NCBI GenBank assembly: GCA_937895435.1
Contig: CALAXT010000072.1
Span: forward strand, 1-64,000
Origin: an uncultured Paracoccaceae bacterium
GTDB taxonomy: Bacteria > Pseudomonadota > Alphaproteobacteria > Rhodobacterales > Rhodobacteraceae
Length of the DNA: 64,000 nucleotides
Reading direction: 5' to 3'
Positions 1 to 8,313 of the stretch are shown here, one piece after another. The notes below the pieces were generated by a model. The model was not told the DNA's origin. It was given only the letters and a program-made list of their open reading frames with translations, and ran no database searches. Position numbers and translations under genes: made by a program. Each line of letters opens with the position of its first letter. Position 1 is the first letter of the stretch.

Positions 1-345
1 TCCCTTAACTCTCAGCTCAAATCCCTGTGCGCCTTTGGGCAACCGCTGCGGCAACTTCAGCCGGGCCTGAATGAAACCACCATTGTTTTTTGTACTGACA
101 GAGCCGCGCAGATGCAAAACGGTCTGTCGAGCCGTTTCATCGCGCTCCAACGACACGCGGCCCGTTGAGACGCCCCCCATCACCTGATCAGAAATAAATT
201 CCCACCGCAGCGCAGGGGTGCCACTGAAATCTTCAATCATGCGCACATCTCCTTGGGCAATGGATGCCGTGCAAAGCAGTACCCATGCCCAAACAGCCCC
301 CACAAGAAACTGCAGGCACCGCCCAGCTGATGCGTGGCGCTGCAT
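1..345 (-). CDS. CIA30-family exported protein (partial, C-terminus beyond window)
   Basis: The reading frame starts at ATG 345 and runs off the left edge, so only about 115 residues are visible. Residues 1-33 look like a Sec signal peptide (basic start, hydrophobic core ending TASIAQG). The mature part has WEFISDQVMGGVSTG followed by LRGSVSTKNNGGFIQ, the hallmark of the CIA30 family, known in eukaryotes for complex I assembly and found in bacteria as a beta-sandwich of unclear role. The start codon overlaps the stop of the upstream HPF-like gene as TGATG, so the two are probably translationally coupled. The family call rests on these motifs; the cellular role of the bacterial version is not known to me. 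Confidence 0.75.
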   Translation of the reverse strand, partial: MQRHASAGRCLQFLVGAVWAWVLLCTASIAQGDVRMIEDFSGTPALRWEFISDQVMGGVSTGRVSLERDETARQTVLHLRGSVSTKNNGGFIQARLKLPQRLPKGAQGFELRVKG

Positions 346-659
346 CAGCGCCGGCCCAGCTTGCCAAATTCATGGTCGAGCAGCGCACGGCTCTTTTTGG
401 CAGCCCCCCGCAAAGCCGCCTCGACATCGGCATCATTGTGGATGACGGTTTGGGGCTGCATTCCCTCAGGGCGGGTCTCAACAGTGCAGCGAATATCACG
501 CGCACCACCCTTGGTCGCATTTTCATCGGCCAAATGCACCTCAACCCGAGACAAGCGATCGGTCAGATGCCCCAACCCAGCCCGCACAAGCGTTTCGGCA
601 TGTTCAACCAGGCGTTCGTCACCTTGGATGTTGGTGTCCGTGTTCAATTGAAATTGCAT
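345..659 (-). CDS. HPF/RaiA-family ribosome-associated protein
   Basis: A 104-residue protein starting MQFQLNTDTNIQG, preceded by a good AGGAGA ribosome site; longer upstream starts would add an unrelated basic stretch. The pattern (an N-terminal beta strand, an acidic helix, then RVEVHLADEN and CTVETRPEGMQP) fits the sigma-54 modulation / S30EA fold of hibernation factors that bind the 30S decoding region. It lacks the C-terminal dimerisation domain of long HPF and so is a short form. It lies 83 bp downstream of glpK on the same strand and overlaps the CIA30-type gene. A stress role is inferred from the family. Confidence 0.75.
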   Translation of the reverse strand: MQFQLNTDTNIQGDERLVEHAETLVRAGLGHLTDRLSRVEVHLADENATKGGARDIRCTVETRPEGMQPQTVIHNDADVEAALRGAAKKSRALLDHEFGKLGRR

Positions 660-742
660 ATCGGCTCTCCTTTGCACCCGTTTAGCGCGAAAAGCAGAAC
701 AGCGATATGATCTGGCGCAAATTCCACCGATCCGCCCCGCCC

Positions 743-2251
743 TTAGACCGACAGCGTGGCCGCAACCGCGCGTTTCCAAGCCGCGTATTTTGTCTGGCGC
801 TCATCAGCGGGCATCTGCGGGCCAAATGTCCGCTCCAGCGCCCAAGTGGCGGCAAACTCAGCCATATCAGGATAGACGCCAGCACGCTGTCCCGCCAGCC
901 ACGCCGCCCCAAGAGCCGTGGTTTCCAGCCCCTTGGGGCGGTCAACCGGGGCATTCAGAATATCGGATAAAAATTGCATGGTCCAATCGCTGGCGCTCAT
1001 GCCACCATCAACCCGCAACGTAGCCCCTGCCCCATCGCCCCCCTCAGCCTGCCAATCGGCGCGCATCGCATCCAACAAATCTCGGGTTTGAAACCCAACG
1101 CTTTCCAAGGCGGCCCGGGCAAGCTCGGCCGGGCCAGAATTGCGGGTCAGACCAAACACCGCCCCACGACATTCCGCATTCCAATAGGGCGCCCCAAGTC
1201 CGACGAACGCGGGCACCAGCACCACACTTTGATGCGGGTCAGCACTTTCAGCCAATCGCTGGGTTTCAGCGGCTGTGCGGATCACCCCCAACCCATCGCG
1301 CAGCCACTGCACAACAGCCCCCGCTACAAAAATTGACCCCTCAAGCGCATAGGTTGGCGTGCCATTCAATTGATAGGCAATCGTCGTCAGCAACTGATGC
1401 GTTGAACGCACGGCAGTTTTCCCTGTGTTCAACAGCGCAAAACAGCCTGTACCATAGGTGGATTTCAGCATGCCCGGCTGAAAACAAGCCTGTCCGATAG
1501 TGGCGGCCTGCTGATCACCCGCCACGCCCAAAATCGGAACCGGCCGGCCGAAAAGATCGGGCCGGGTAAACCCAAAATCAGCCGCACAATCGCGCACCTC
1601 GGGCAGCATTTCCATCGGGATATCAAACATGTCACAGATCGTGCGGCTCCAACGGCCTTTGTGAATGTCGTAAAGCAGTGTTCGCGCTGCATTGGTGGCA
1701 TCGGTGACATGGCTTTGGCCACCCGTCAGCTTCCAAATCAGATAGCTGTCAACCGTGCCAAACAGCAATTCGCCCCGCATCGCACGCGCACGCGCACCAT
1801 CAACATGATCCAATATCCACTTTAACTTAGTGCCAGAGAAATATGGATCCGCCAGCAGGCCCGTTTTCTGGGTGATCACAACATCAGCGCCCGCGGCACG
1901 CAAACTGCGGCAAAAATCAGCGGTGCGCCGGTCTTGCCAAACGATTGCGTTGTAAACCGGCTGGCCTGTTTTCGCATCCCACACCAAAGTGGTTTCACGC
2001 TGGTTGGTAATGCCAACTGCGGCGATATCTTGCGGGCGCAAACCGGCCTTTTCAATCGCGGCGCGGCAAGTGCCTGCGGTGGTGGACCACAGATCATTCG
2101 GATCATGTTCCACCCAGCCACTGGCCGGAAAATGTTGGGGAAATTCTTCCTGTGCGCTGGCCTTTACCTGCATGCGCTCATCAAAAATGATCGCACGCGA
2201 TGAAGTCGTACCTTGGTCAATGGCAAGGATATAGGTCATGGGTTTGGCCAT
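743..2251 (-). CDS. glpK: Glycerol kinase
   Basis: Phosphorylates glycerol to sn-glycerol 3-phosphate with ATP in the cytoplasm, trapping the substrate delivered by the adjacent ABC importer. The 502-residue length is normal. The N-terminal phosphate loop reads [15 protein letters not shown], and the FGGY-family features [30 protein letters not shown] and GGMSASDW are all present. It is the last gene of the glycerol operon, separated from glpV by 74 bp that include a terminator-like hairpin. No clear ribosome site precedes ATG 2251; an in-frame ATG at 2239 (MTYILA) is an alternative. Confidence 0.96.
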   Translation of the reverse strand: MAKPMTYILAIDQGTTSSRAIIFDERMQVKASAQEEFPQHFPASGWVEHDPNDLWSTTAGTCRAAIEKAGLRPQDIAAVGITNQRETTLVWDAKTGQPVYNAIVWQDRRTADFCRSLRAAGADVVITQKTGLLADPYFSGTKLKWILDHVDGARARAMRGELLFGTVDSYLIWKLTGGQSHVTDATNAARTLLYDIHKGRWSRTICDMFDIPMEMLPEVRDCAADFGFTRPDLFGRPVPILGVAGDQQAATIGQACFQPGMLKSTYGTGCFALLNTGKTAVRSTHQLLTTIAYQLNGTPTYALEGSIFVAGAVVQWLRDGLGVIRTAAETQRLAESADPHQSVVLVPAFVGLGAPYWNAECRGAVFGLTRNSGPAELARAALESVGFQTRDLLDAMRADWQAEGGDGAGATLRVDGGMSASDWTMQFLSDILNAPVDRPKGLETTALGAAWLAGQRAGVYPDMAEFAATWALERTFGPQMPADERQTKYAAWKRAVAATLSV

Positions 2252-2277
2252 AAGCGTTTGTTGGGAAAGATCGTTCG

Positions 2278-2313
2278 AAAAAGCGGCCGGGGCACATGAT
2301 CTGCCCCCCGGCC
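2278..2313 (-). terminator. Hairpin with T-run between glpV and glpK (likely attenuator)
   Basis: On the minus strand GGCCGGGG (2313-2305 side) pairs with CCCCGGCC (2292-2285) around a roughly 11-nt loop and is followed at once by GC and TTTTT (2282-2278). It sits between the binding-protein gene and glpK inside one operon. Partial termination or 3' protection here would give more binding protein than kinase. The hairpin is seen; its function is inferred. Confidence 0.6.
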
Positions 2314-2325
2314 ATTGTCAAAGGC

Positions 2326-4047
2326 TTACTGCCAGGATTTAATCAGCTCGTCATAGCTGACCGTCTTTGGCGTTTCATCCTCATTGGCAAGCTTGGCCAC
2401 CGGCGAGCCGGGCTGGGCATACCAATATTCTGGGTCGCGCGGCTCATTCATGACAGGGCCAAACTCGCCCTGCACACCGGCACGCTCCAGACGTTCCATC
2501 ACTTTTTCCTGTGCGGCACACAACGCATCAAGGGCTTCCTGCGGGGTTTTTGCACCCGACATGGCATCCCCGATGTTTTGCCACCACAGCTGTGCCAGCT
2601 TGGGGTAATCTGGCACGTTTGTCCCAGTGGGTGACCATGCCGTGCGTGCTGGCGAGCGGTAGAATTCAATCAAACCACCCAGTTTATTCGCACGCTCAGA
2701 AAAGTGATCCGAATTGATCGTCGAGGCACGAATAAAGGTCAAACCAACATCCGCCTTTTTCAGATCAACCGTTTTTGACGTGACGAACTGCGCGTAAAGC
2801 CAAGCGGCCTTGGCGCGATCGACTGGGGTCGATTTCATCAACGTCCATGAACCCACATCCTGATAGCCGATCTTTTGGCCATCTTTCCAATAAACGCCGT
2901 GGGGTGAGGGCGCCATGCGCCATTTTGGCGTGCCATCAGCATTCATCACCGGCAGATCAGGCAAAACCGTTGCCGCCGTAAAGGCAGTGTACCAGAACAT
3001 CTGCTGCGCCACATTGCCCTGCGCTGGAATTGGCCCTGCCTCAGAGAAGGTCATACCAGACGCCGCAGGGGGGGAATATTTCTGCAGCCATTCAATCGCT
3101 TTGGTCACAGCATAAACCGCAGCGGCATCATTGGTTGCCCCCCCCCGCGCCACGCAAGAACCGACAGGTTGCGATTTTTCGTTGACGCGAATGCCCCATT
3201 CATCAACCGGCAGGCCGTTGGGCTCACCAACATCGCCCATTCCAGCCATCGACATCCACGCATCGGTATAGCGCCACCCTAGCGAGGGATCTTTTTTACC
3301 ATAATCCATGTTGCCGAAAACTTCGCCCTCAACACCCAAACGCGACAGATCACGGCCCGTAAAGAACTCGGCGATATCTTCATAAGCTGACCAGTTGACC
3401 GGGACGCCCAGATCATAGCCGTATTTCGCTTTGAAATCCGCTTTGTTCTGTTCGTCGTTGAACCAATCATAGCGGAACCAGTAAAGGTTCGCGAACTGCT
3501 GGTCTGGCAGCTGATACAGCTTTCCATCGGGTGCAGTGGTGAACTGAGTGCCGATGAAATCGGCCAGATCCAGCGTCGGGCTGGTGACATCTGCACCTTC
3601 ACCCGCCATCCAGTCTGTCAGGTTGCGTACCTGCTGATAGCGCCAGTGCGTACCGATCAGATCGCTGTCATTGACGTAACCATCATAGATGTTTTCGCCC
3701 GACTGCATTTGGGTTTGCAGCTTTTCAACCACATCGCCTTCGCCAATCAGGTCATGGGTGACCTTGATGCCAGTGATCGCCGAAAAGGCCGGCGCCAGCA
3801 CCTGGCTTTCATATTCATGCGTGGTGATGGTTTCCGAGACAACTTTGATTTCCATGCCAGCAAAAGGCTTTGCGGCATCAATCAAAAACTGCATCTCGGC
3901 TTCTTGTTCGGCCCGCGTCAAAACAGACACACCACCGATTTCATTATCCAAAAACGCCTTTGCCTCATCCATGCCAGCCCAAACCGGGCCTGACATCAGC
4001 GTCACCAAGGCACCAATGGCCGTGGTCGATTTCAGTGAAAAGTTCAT
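2326..4047 (-). CDS. glpV: Glycerol ABC transporter, periplasmic binding protein
   Basis: A 573-residue exported binding protein. ATG 4047 is preceded by GGGGAGGAC at good spacing and opens a Sec signal peptide (MNFSLKSTTAIGALVTLMSGPVWAG), so the longer upstream reading is not used. The protein is long for the family, as expected of the GlpV type in rhizobia. It contains features of extracellular solute-binding family 1, such as KVTHDLIGEGDVVEKLQT near the N-terminus. Position between glpU and glpK matches the glpDSTPQUVK order described in Rhizobium leguminosarum, the basis for calling glycerol as ligand. Confidence 0.88.
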   Translation of the reverse strand: MNFSLKSTTAIGALVTLMSGPVWAGMDEAKAFLDNEIGGVSVLTRAEQEAEMQFLIDAAKPFAGMEIKVVSETITTHEYESQVLAPAFSAITGIKVTHDLIGEGDVVEKLQTQMQSGENIYDGYVNDSDLIGTHWRYQQVRNLTDWMAGEGADVTSPTLDLADFIGTQFTTAPDGKLYQLPDQQFANLYWFRYDWFNDEQNKADFKAKYGYDLGVPVNWSAYEDIAEFFTGRDLSRLGVEGEVFGNMDYGKKDPSLGWRYTDAWMSMAGMGDVGEPNGLPVDEWGIRVNEKSQPVGSCVARGGATNDAAAVYAVTKAIEWLQKYSPPAASGMTFSEAGPIPAQGNVAQQMFWYTAFTAATVLPDLPVMNADGTPKWRMAPSPHGVYWKDGQKIGYQDVGSWTLMKSTPVDRAKAAWLYAQFVTSKTVDLKKADVGLTFIRASTINSDHFSERANKLGGLIEFYRSPARTAWSPTGTNVPDYPKLAQLWWQNIGDAMSGAKTPQEALDALCAAQEKVMERLERAGVQGEFGPVMNEPRDPEYWYAQPGSPVAKLANEDETPKTVSYDELIKSWQ

Positions 4048-4119
4048 CTTGTCCTCCCCAGACTGTGTGAACCACTTTTTGCACGCCGAAACCCATTCCC
4101 GACGCACCTTCGTTCTTGC

Positions 4120-4392
4120 CTAAACCCAGCGAAACACCGCCACTGCGTAGACAAGACATGCCAACAGCGCGTAGGGCTGCGGCGCGACCTCAAGACCCAG
4201 CCAAATCAGATTGATAAAGGCCGAACCAAGAAGCGTGATGAACAAACGGTCACCACGGGTCGTTTCGATCCGAAGAACACCGACGCGCGGCGTCTCGGGA
4301 AATTTGATTGCCAGCACGGTAAAAGTCAGCAAAAGACTGGCGATAACGCCAAAGAAAATTGCGGTCGGTGTTGTCCAAGCCATCCATTCCAT
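4120..4392 (-). CDS. glpU: Small membrane protein of glycerol transporter (DUF2160)
   Basis: A 90-residue protein starting MEWMAWTT, with a G-rich ribosome site upstream. Three hydrophobic segments are visible: about residues 10-30 (AIFFGVIASLLLTFTVLAI), 52-67 and 70-88. A polar stretch with FPETPRVGVLRIETTRGDR lies between the first two. It matches the DUF2160 family encoded between the permease and binding-protein genes of the rhizobial glp operon. It starts 11 bp after the glpQ stop. Its exact function is unknown; an accessory role in the transporter is inferred from conserved position. Confidence 0.82.
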   Translation of the reverse strand: MEWMAWTTPTAIFFGVIASLLLTFTVLAIKFPETPRVGVLRIETTRGDRLFITLLGSAFINLIWLGLEVAPQPYALLACLVYAVAVFRWV

Positions 4393-4403
4393 CTGCGCCC
4401 CCC

Positions 4404-5252
4404 CTAAACCCTGCCGAGGGCAAAGCCCTTGGCGATGTAATTGCGCACAAAGTAAATCACCAATGCCCCCGGCACGATGGTCAGAACGCCCGCTGCCGCC
4501 AGCACGCCCCAATCAATCCCAGCCGCCCCTTGGGTGCGGGTCATGATCGCAGCGATCGGCTTGGCATCCACCGTGGTCAATGTGCGGCTAAGCAGCAATT
4601 CAACCCACGAAAACATAAAGCAAAAGAAAGCCGCGACCCCGATGCCCGAGGCAATCAGGGGCGTGAAAATCTGCAGGAAAAATCGCCCAAAGCTGTAACC
4701 ATCCAGATAGGCCGTTTCATCAATCTCTTTTGGGACACCGCGCATGAACCCCTCTAAGATCCAGACAGCAAGCGGAACGTTAAACAGACAATGCGCCAAA
4801 GCCACCGCAATGTGCGTGTCAAAAAGTCCGACCGAGGAATAAAGCTGAAAGAACGGCAGCGCAAAAACCGCCGGGGGCGCCATACGGTTGGTCAACAGCC
4901 AGAAAAACAGATGCTTGTCACCCATGAACGAATAGCGCGAAAACGCATAGGCCGCAGGCAAGGCCACAACCAATGAAATGGCTGTGTTGCTGACAACATA
5001 AATCAACGAATTGACATAGCCCATGTACCAGCTGGCATCGGTCAGGATCTTTGCGTAATTGGCCAGCGTCAAATCCTTGGGAAACAGCGAAAACGCTCCC
5101 AAAATTTCCGTGTTGGTCTTTAAGCTCATGTTGATCAGCCAATAAATCGGCAACAGCAGAAAAATCAGATAAAGCCCCATAACAATCGCTGAACCACGCA
5201 GCTTGAATGCTGATTTTCGGCGGGTGCTGGCCAATGCGGATGCGTTGGTCAT
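4404..5252 (-). CDS. glpQ: Glycerol ABC transporter, permease subunit 2
   Basis: A 282-residue MalG-type inner-membrane permease with six predicted helices; the first is ALVMGLY-like at about residue 22-42. The cytoplasmic coupling motif that contacts the ATPase is present as EGFMRGVPKEIDETAYLDG, close to the EAA consensus. Its start overlaps the glpP stop as ATGA, so the two permeases are translationally coupled, consistent with a GlpP-GlpQ heterodimer. The C-terminal NYIAKGFALGRV resembles the usual RYFVRGLTAGAVKG tail of sugar permeases. Confidence 0.9.
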   Translation of the reverse strand: MTNASALASTRRKSAFKLRGSAIVMGLYLIFLLLPIYWLINMSLKTNTEILGAFSLFPKDLTLANYAKILTDASWYMGYVNSLIYVVSNTAISLVVALPAAYAFSRYSFMGDKHLFFWLLTNRMAPPAVFALPFFQLYSSVGLFDTHIAVALAHCLFNVPLAVWILEGFMRGVPKEIDETAYLDGYSFGRFFLQIFTPLIASGIGVAAFFCFMFSWVELLLSRTLTTVDAKPIAAIMTRTQGAAGIDWGVLAAAGVLTIVPGALVIYFVRNYIAKGFALGRV

Positions 5253-6124
5253 TTCAGGCCGTCCCTTTTGTCAAGATTGGTCATAACGGTATAAAACACC
5301 CAGGAAATCAACAAGATCACCAAGAAATACATAATTGAGAATGCCGCCGCTGGCCCCAGATCAAACTGGCCCAGCGCCATTTTCACCAAGTCAATCGACA
5401 AAAATGTAGTGGCGTTACCCGGCCCGCCACCCGTCAAAACGAACGGCTCGGTGTAAATCATGAAACTGTCCATAAAGCGCAGCAAAATCGCGATCATCAG
5501 CACACCAGCCATCTTTGGCAGCTCAATAAAGCGAAACACACTCCACTTGCTGGCCTGATCGATTTTGGCAGCCTGGTAATAGGCATCAGGGATTGATTGC
5601 AGCCCCGCATAGGCCAAAAGCGCCACCAGTGATGTCCAGTGCCAGACATCCATCACGATAACCGTCACCCAAGCGGCTATGAAATCTTGGGTGTAGTTGT
5701 AGGAAATGCCCAATTTGGCCAGCGTGTAGCCCAACAACCCAATATCAACCCGGCCAAAAATCTGCCAAATCGTGCCAACCACATTCCACGGGATCAGCAA
5801 TGGCAGCGACATCAGCACCAGACAAAACGAAGCCCAGAACCCTTTTTTGGGCATGTTCATCGCAACAAAGATGCCCAGCGGCACCTCAATTGCCAAAATG
5901 ATTGCTGAAAAAATCAGCTGGCGGCCCAGCGCATCCCACATACGCTCTGAGGCCAGCATGTCCGAAAACCATTCAAGCCCAACCCAGAAAAACACATTGT
6001 TTCCAAAGGTGTCTTGAACCGAATAGTTCACCACCGTCATCAGCGGTATGACCGCCGAAAACGCCACCAAAAGCAAAACCGGCAACACCAGGAACCAGGC
6101 TTTCTGATTGACGGTCTTATTCAT
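5249..6124 (-). CDS. glpP: Glycerol ABC transporter, permease subunit 1
   Basis: A 291-residue MalF/UgpA-type permease beginning MNKTVNQKAWFLVLPVLLLVAF, with an N-terminal helix at about residues 10-30 and five further hydrophobic segments. The EAA-type loop reads AGLQSIPDAYYQAAKIDQASKW and is followed by FRFIELPKM, the usual ATPase contact. Its ATG overlaps the glpT stop by one base (TGATG). Partner of GlpQ. Confidence 0.9.
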   Translation of the reverse strand: MNKTVNQKAWFLVLPVLLLVAFSAVIPLMTVVNYSVQDTFGNNVFFWVGLEWFSDMLASERMWDALGRQLIFSAIILAIEVPLGIFVAMNMPKKGFWASFCLVLMSLPLLIPWNVVGTIWQIFGRVDIGLLGYTLAKLGISYNYTQDFIAAWVTVIVMDVWHWTSLVALLAYAGLQSIPDAYYQAAKIDQASKWSVFRFIELPKMAGVLMIAILLRFMDSFMIYTEPFVLTGGGPGNATTFLSIDLVKMALGQFDLGPAAAFSIMYFLVILLISWVFYTVMTNLDKRDGLK

Positions 6125-7209
6125 CAGACAGCCCCCTTTTCGGCATCAATACGCCAGTCGTTGCAGTAAATGTTAATGCCCTCCGGACGAAAGGTCAGGC
6201 GGGTGGCATCCACAGATACGGCCGACCCTTCTGGCGCAATTGCGCAGATCGGCTGGCCCTGCACGTCAAGCCGAATGATTTTGTGGCGCCCCACGTCTTC
6301 AACGCGCGTAACCCGTGCAGCGACCCCGGCAGGATCATCGCTCAGTTCCACAAATTCTGGCCGCACCCCAAGTTGCATCTTACCACCGTGAGATTTGTAG
6401 GCGGCGCCCAAATTCACCGTGCTGCCAGCAATCAGCGCCTGTGCACCGTCCATCTGTGCGTCAAAGAAATTCATCCCCGGCGAACCGATGAAATAGCCGA
6501 CAAAGGTATGGGCGGGGCGTTCAAACAGTTCTTGCGGCGTGCCAATCTGCACCACGCGGCCATCATGCATCACCACGACCTTATCAGCAAAGGTCAGCGC
6601 CTCGGTCTGGTCGTGGGTGACGTAAATCATCGTGTGACCAAATTCGTAATGCAGGGATTTCAACTGGGTGCGCAATTCCCACTTCATATGTGGGTCAATC
6701 ACGGTCAGCGGCTCATCAAATAACAGCGCATTCACATCTTCACGCACCATACCACGACCGAGCGAGATCTTTTGCTTGGCATCCGCGGTCAAACCGCGGG
6801 CCTTTTGGTTTAAAACAGCCTCCATCCCGATCATCTCAGCAATCTTGCCCACGCGTGCCGCGATATAGGCAGGATCGGCCCCACGATTACGCAACGGAAA
6901 CGCCAGGTTTTCACGCACCGTCATCGTGTCATAGACCACTGGAAACTGAAAGACTTGGGCGATGTTGCGCGCGGCAGTCGGGGCATGGGTGACATCGATA
7001 TCGTCAAACAAAATCCGCCCCTGCGAAGGGTGCAACAAGCCAGAAATGATGTTGAGCAGCGTAGATTTGCCACAACCAGATGCGCCCAACAGCGCATAAG
7101 CCTCGCCATCGACCCAATCATGATTGAGCTCTTTCAGCGCAAAATCAGCCTCGGCCGCCGGATTGGGCAGGTAGGAATGGGCCAGATTGTCGAGGGTGAT
7201 CTTGGCCAT
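6124..7209 (-). CDS. glpT: Glycerol ABC transporter ATPase with degenerate signature motif
   Basis: A 361-residue ABC ATPase with a C-terminal TOBE-like domain. Walker A is GASGCGKST (42-50), the Q-loop is VFQFP, Walker B is ALLFDEP (161-167) and the switch histidine is intact in YVTHDQ (H199). The ABC signature, normally LSGGQ, reads LTADA (140-144) in a stretch that otherwise aligns without gaps (LTADAKQKISLGRG), and the D-loop is VIDP instead of SNLD. The gene is joined to glpS by a one-base TAATG overlap. With GlpS it should form a heterodimer; see the finding on complementary motif loss. Confidence 0.92.
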   Translation of the reverse strand: MAKITLDNLAHSYLPNPAAEADFALKELNHDWVDGEAYALLGASGCGKSTLLNIISGLLHPSQGRILFDDIDVTHAPTAARNIAQVFQFPVVYDTMTVRENLAFPLRNRGADPAYIAARVGKIAEMIGMEAVLNQKARGLTADAKQKISLGRGMVREDVNALLFDEPLTVIDPHMKWELRTQLKSLHYEFGHTMIYVTHDQTEALTFADKVVVMHDGRVVQIGTPQELFERPAHTFVGYFIGSPGMNFFDAQMDGAQALIAGSTVNLGAAYKSHGGKMQLGVRPEFVELSDDPAGVAARVTRVEDVGRHKIIRLDVQGQPICAIAPEGSAVSVDATRLTFRPEGINIYCNDWRIDAEKGAV

Positions 7210-8297
7210 TACGCAGCCTCTGAATAGGGGGCGCTGGCCACCAGCGCACCGTCAAGAGAAAAGACATAGATATGCGCGGGATCAAGATAAACGTTCAGAT
7301 CAGCCCCCGGATCAAGATCGTGGATACCATGGATCAAACCAACCCAACGCGCCCCATGACAATCAAGATGAATAAAGGTTTCAGAGCCAGTAATTTCAGT
7401 GACCGCCAACCGCGCCTGAAAGCAAAGCGCGTGTGCAGCCTTGGCGTGCAGCGCCAAATGGTTGGGGCGAAACCCAGCGGTATAGGTGCCATCGGCCAAG
7501 CCTTGCATCGTTGCAGGCAGGGCCACTGCCGGGTCTGCACCAAAGCTCATGCGATCCCCTTGTTTTGTGATGGGCAGAAAATTCATCGGCGGGTCTGAAA
7601 AAACCCGTGCCGTGGTTGCGTTAATGGGCGTGCGGTAAACGCTGGGCGTCGGGCCAAACTGCGTCACCCGCCCCTGCCAAAGCGTGGCTGTGTTGCCCCC
7701 CAACAGCAGCGCCTCTTCAGGTTCGGTCGTTGCATAAACAAAGATCGCCCCAGATTTTTCAAAAATGCGTGGAATTTCCGCACGCAGTTCTTCGCGCAAT
7801 TTATAGTCAAGATTGGCCAGCGGTTCATCCAGTAACACCAACCCAGCGTTCTTCACCAAGGCCCGCGCAAGCGCGCAGCGCTGTTGCTGGCCACCCGACA
7901 ATTCCAGCGGCTTGCGTGCCAGCATTGGCGTCAGTTGCATCAGATCAGCCGTTTCGCGCACAGCTGCATCAATTTCCGCCCGGCTCTTGCCCATAAGCTT
8001 TAGGGGTGATGCAATGTTGTCATAGACCGACATCGATGGATAGTTGATGAACTGTTGATACACCATCGCCACCTTGCGGTCCTGCACCCGCTGGCCGGTG
8101 ACATCTGTGCCATTCCAAAACACCCGGCCCGTATCAGGAACATCCAACCCCGCCATCAACCGCATCAGCGACGTTTTGCCAGATTGCGTCGGCCCCAGCA
8201 GCACATTCATCGTGCCACGCTGCAACTCAAGATCAGTCGGATGAATATGCACCGAAGCCCCAACGGTCTTTGACACACCCTGTAACAGCAATGTCAT
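7209..8297 (-). CDS. glpS: Glycerol ABC transporter ATPase lacking the switch histidine
   Basis: A 362-residue ABC ATPase. Walker A is GPTQSGKT (35-42), the Q-loop is VYQQF, the signature LSGGQQQR (133-140) is perfect and Walker B is LVLLDEP with its glutamate. The H-loop, normally YVTHDQ, reads YATTEP, so the switch histidine is replaced by Thr191. A TOBE-like domain follows. It begins 16 bp after the glpD stop, with GGGTGGG as ribosome site. Confidence 0.92.
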   Translation of the reverse strand: MTLLLQGVSKTVGASVHIHPTDLELQRGTMNVLLGPTQSGKTSLMRLMAGLDVPDTGRVFWNGTDVTGQRVQDRKVAMVYQQFINYPSMSVYDNIASPLKLMGKSRAEIDAAVRETADLMQLTPMLARKPLELSGGQQQRCALARALVKNAGLVLLDEPLANLDYKLREELRAEIPRIFEKSGAIFVYATTEPEEALLLGGNTATLWQGRVTQFGPTPSVYRTPINATTARVFSDPPMNFLPITKQGDRMSFGADPAVALPATMQGLADGTYTAGFRPNHLALHAKAAHALCFQARLAVTEITGSETFIHLDCHGARWVGLIHGIHDLDPGADLNVYLDPAHIYVFSLDGALVASAPYSEAA

Positions 8298-8313
8298 TGC
8301 GGCCCACCCTTTA

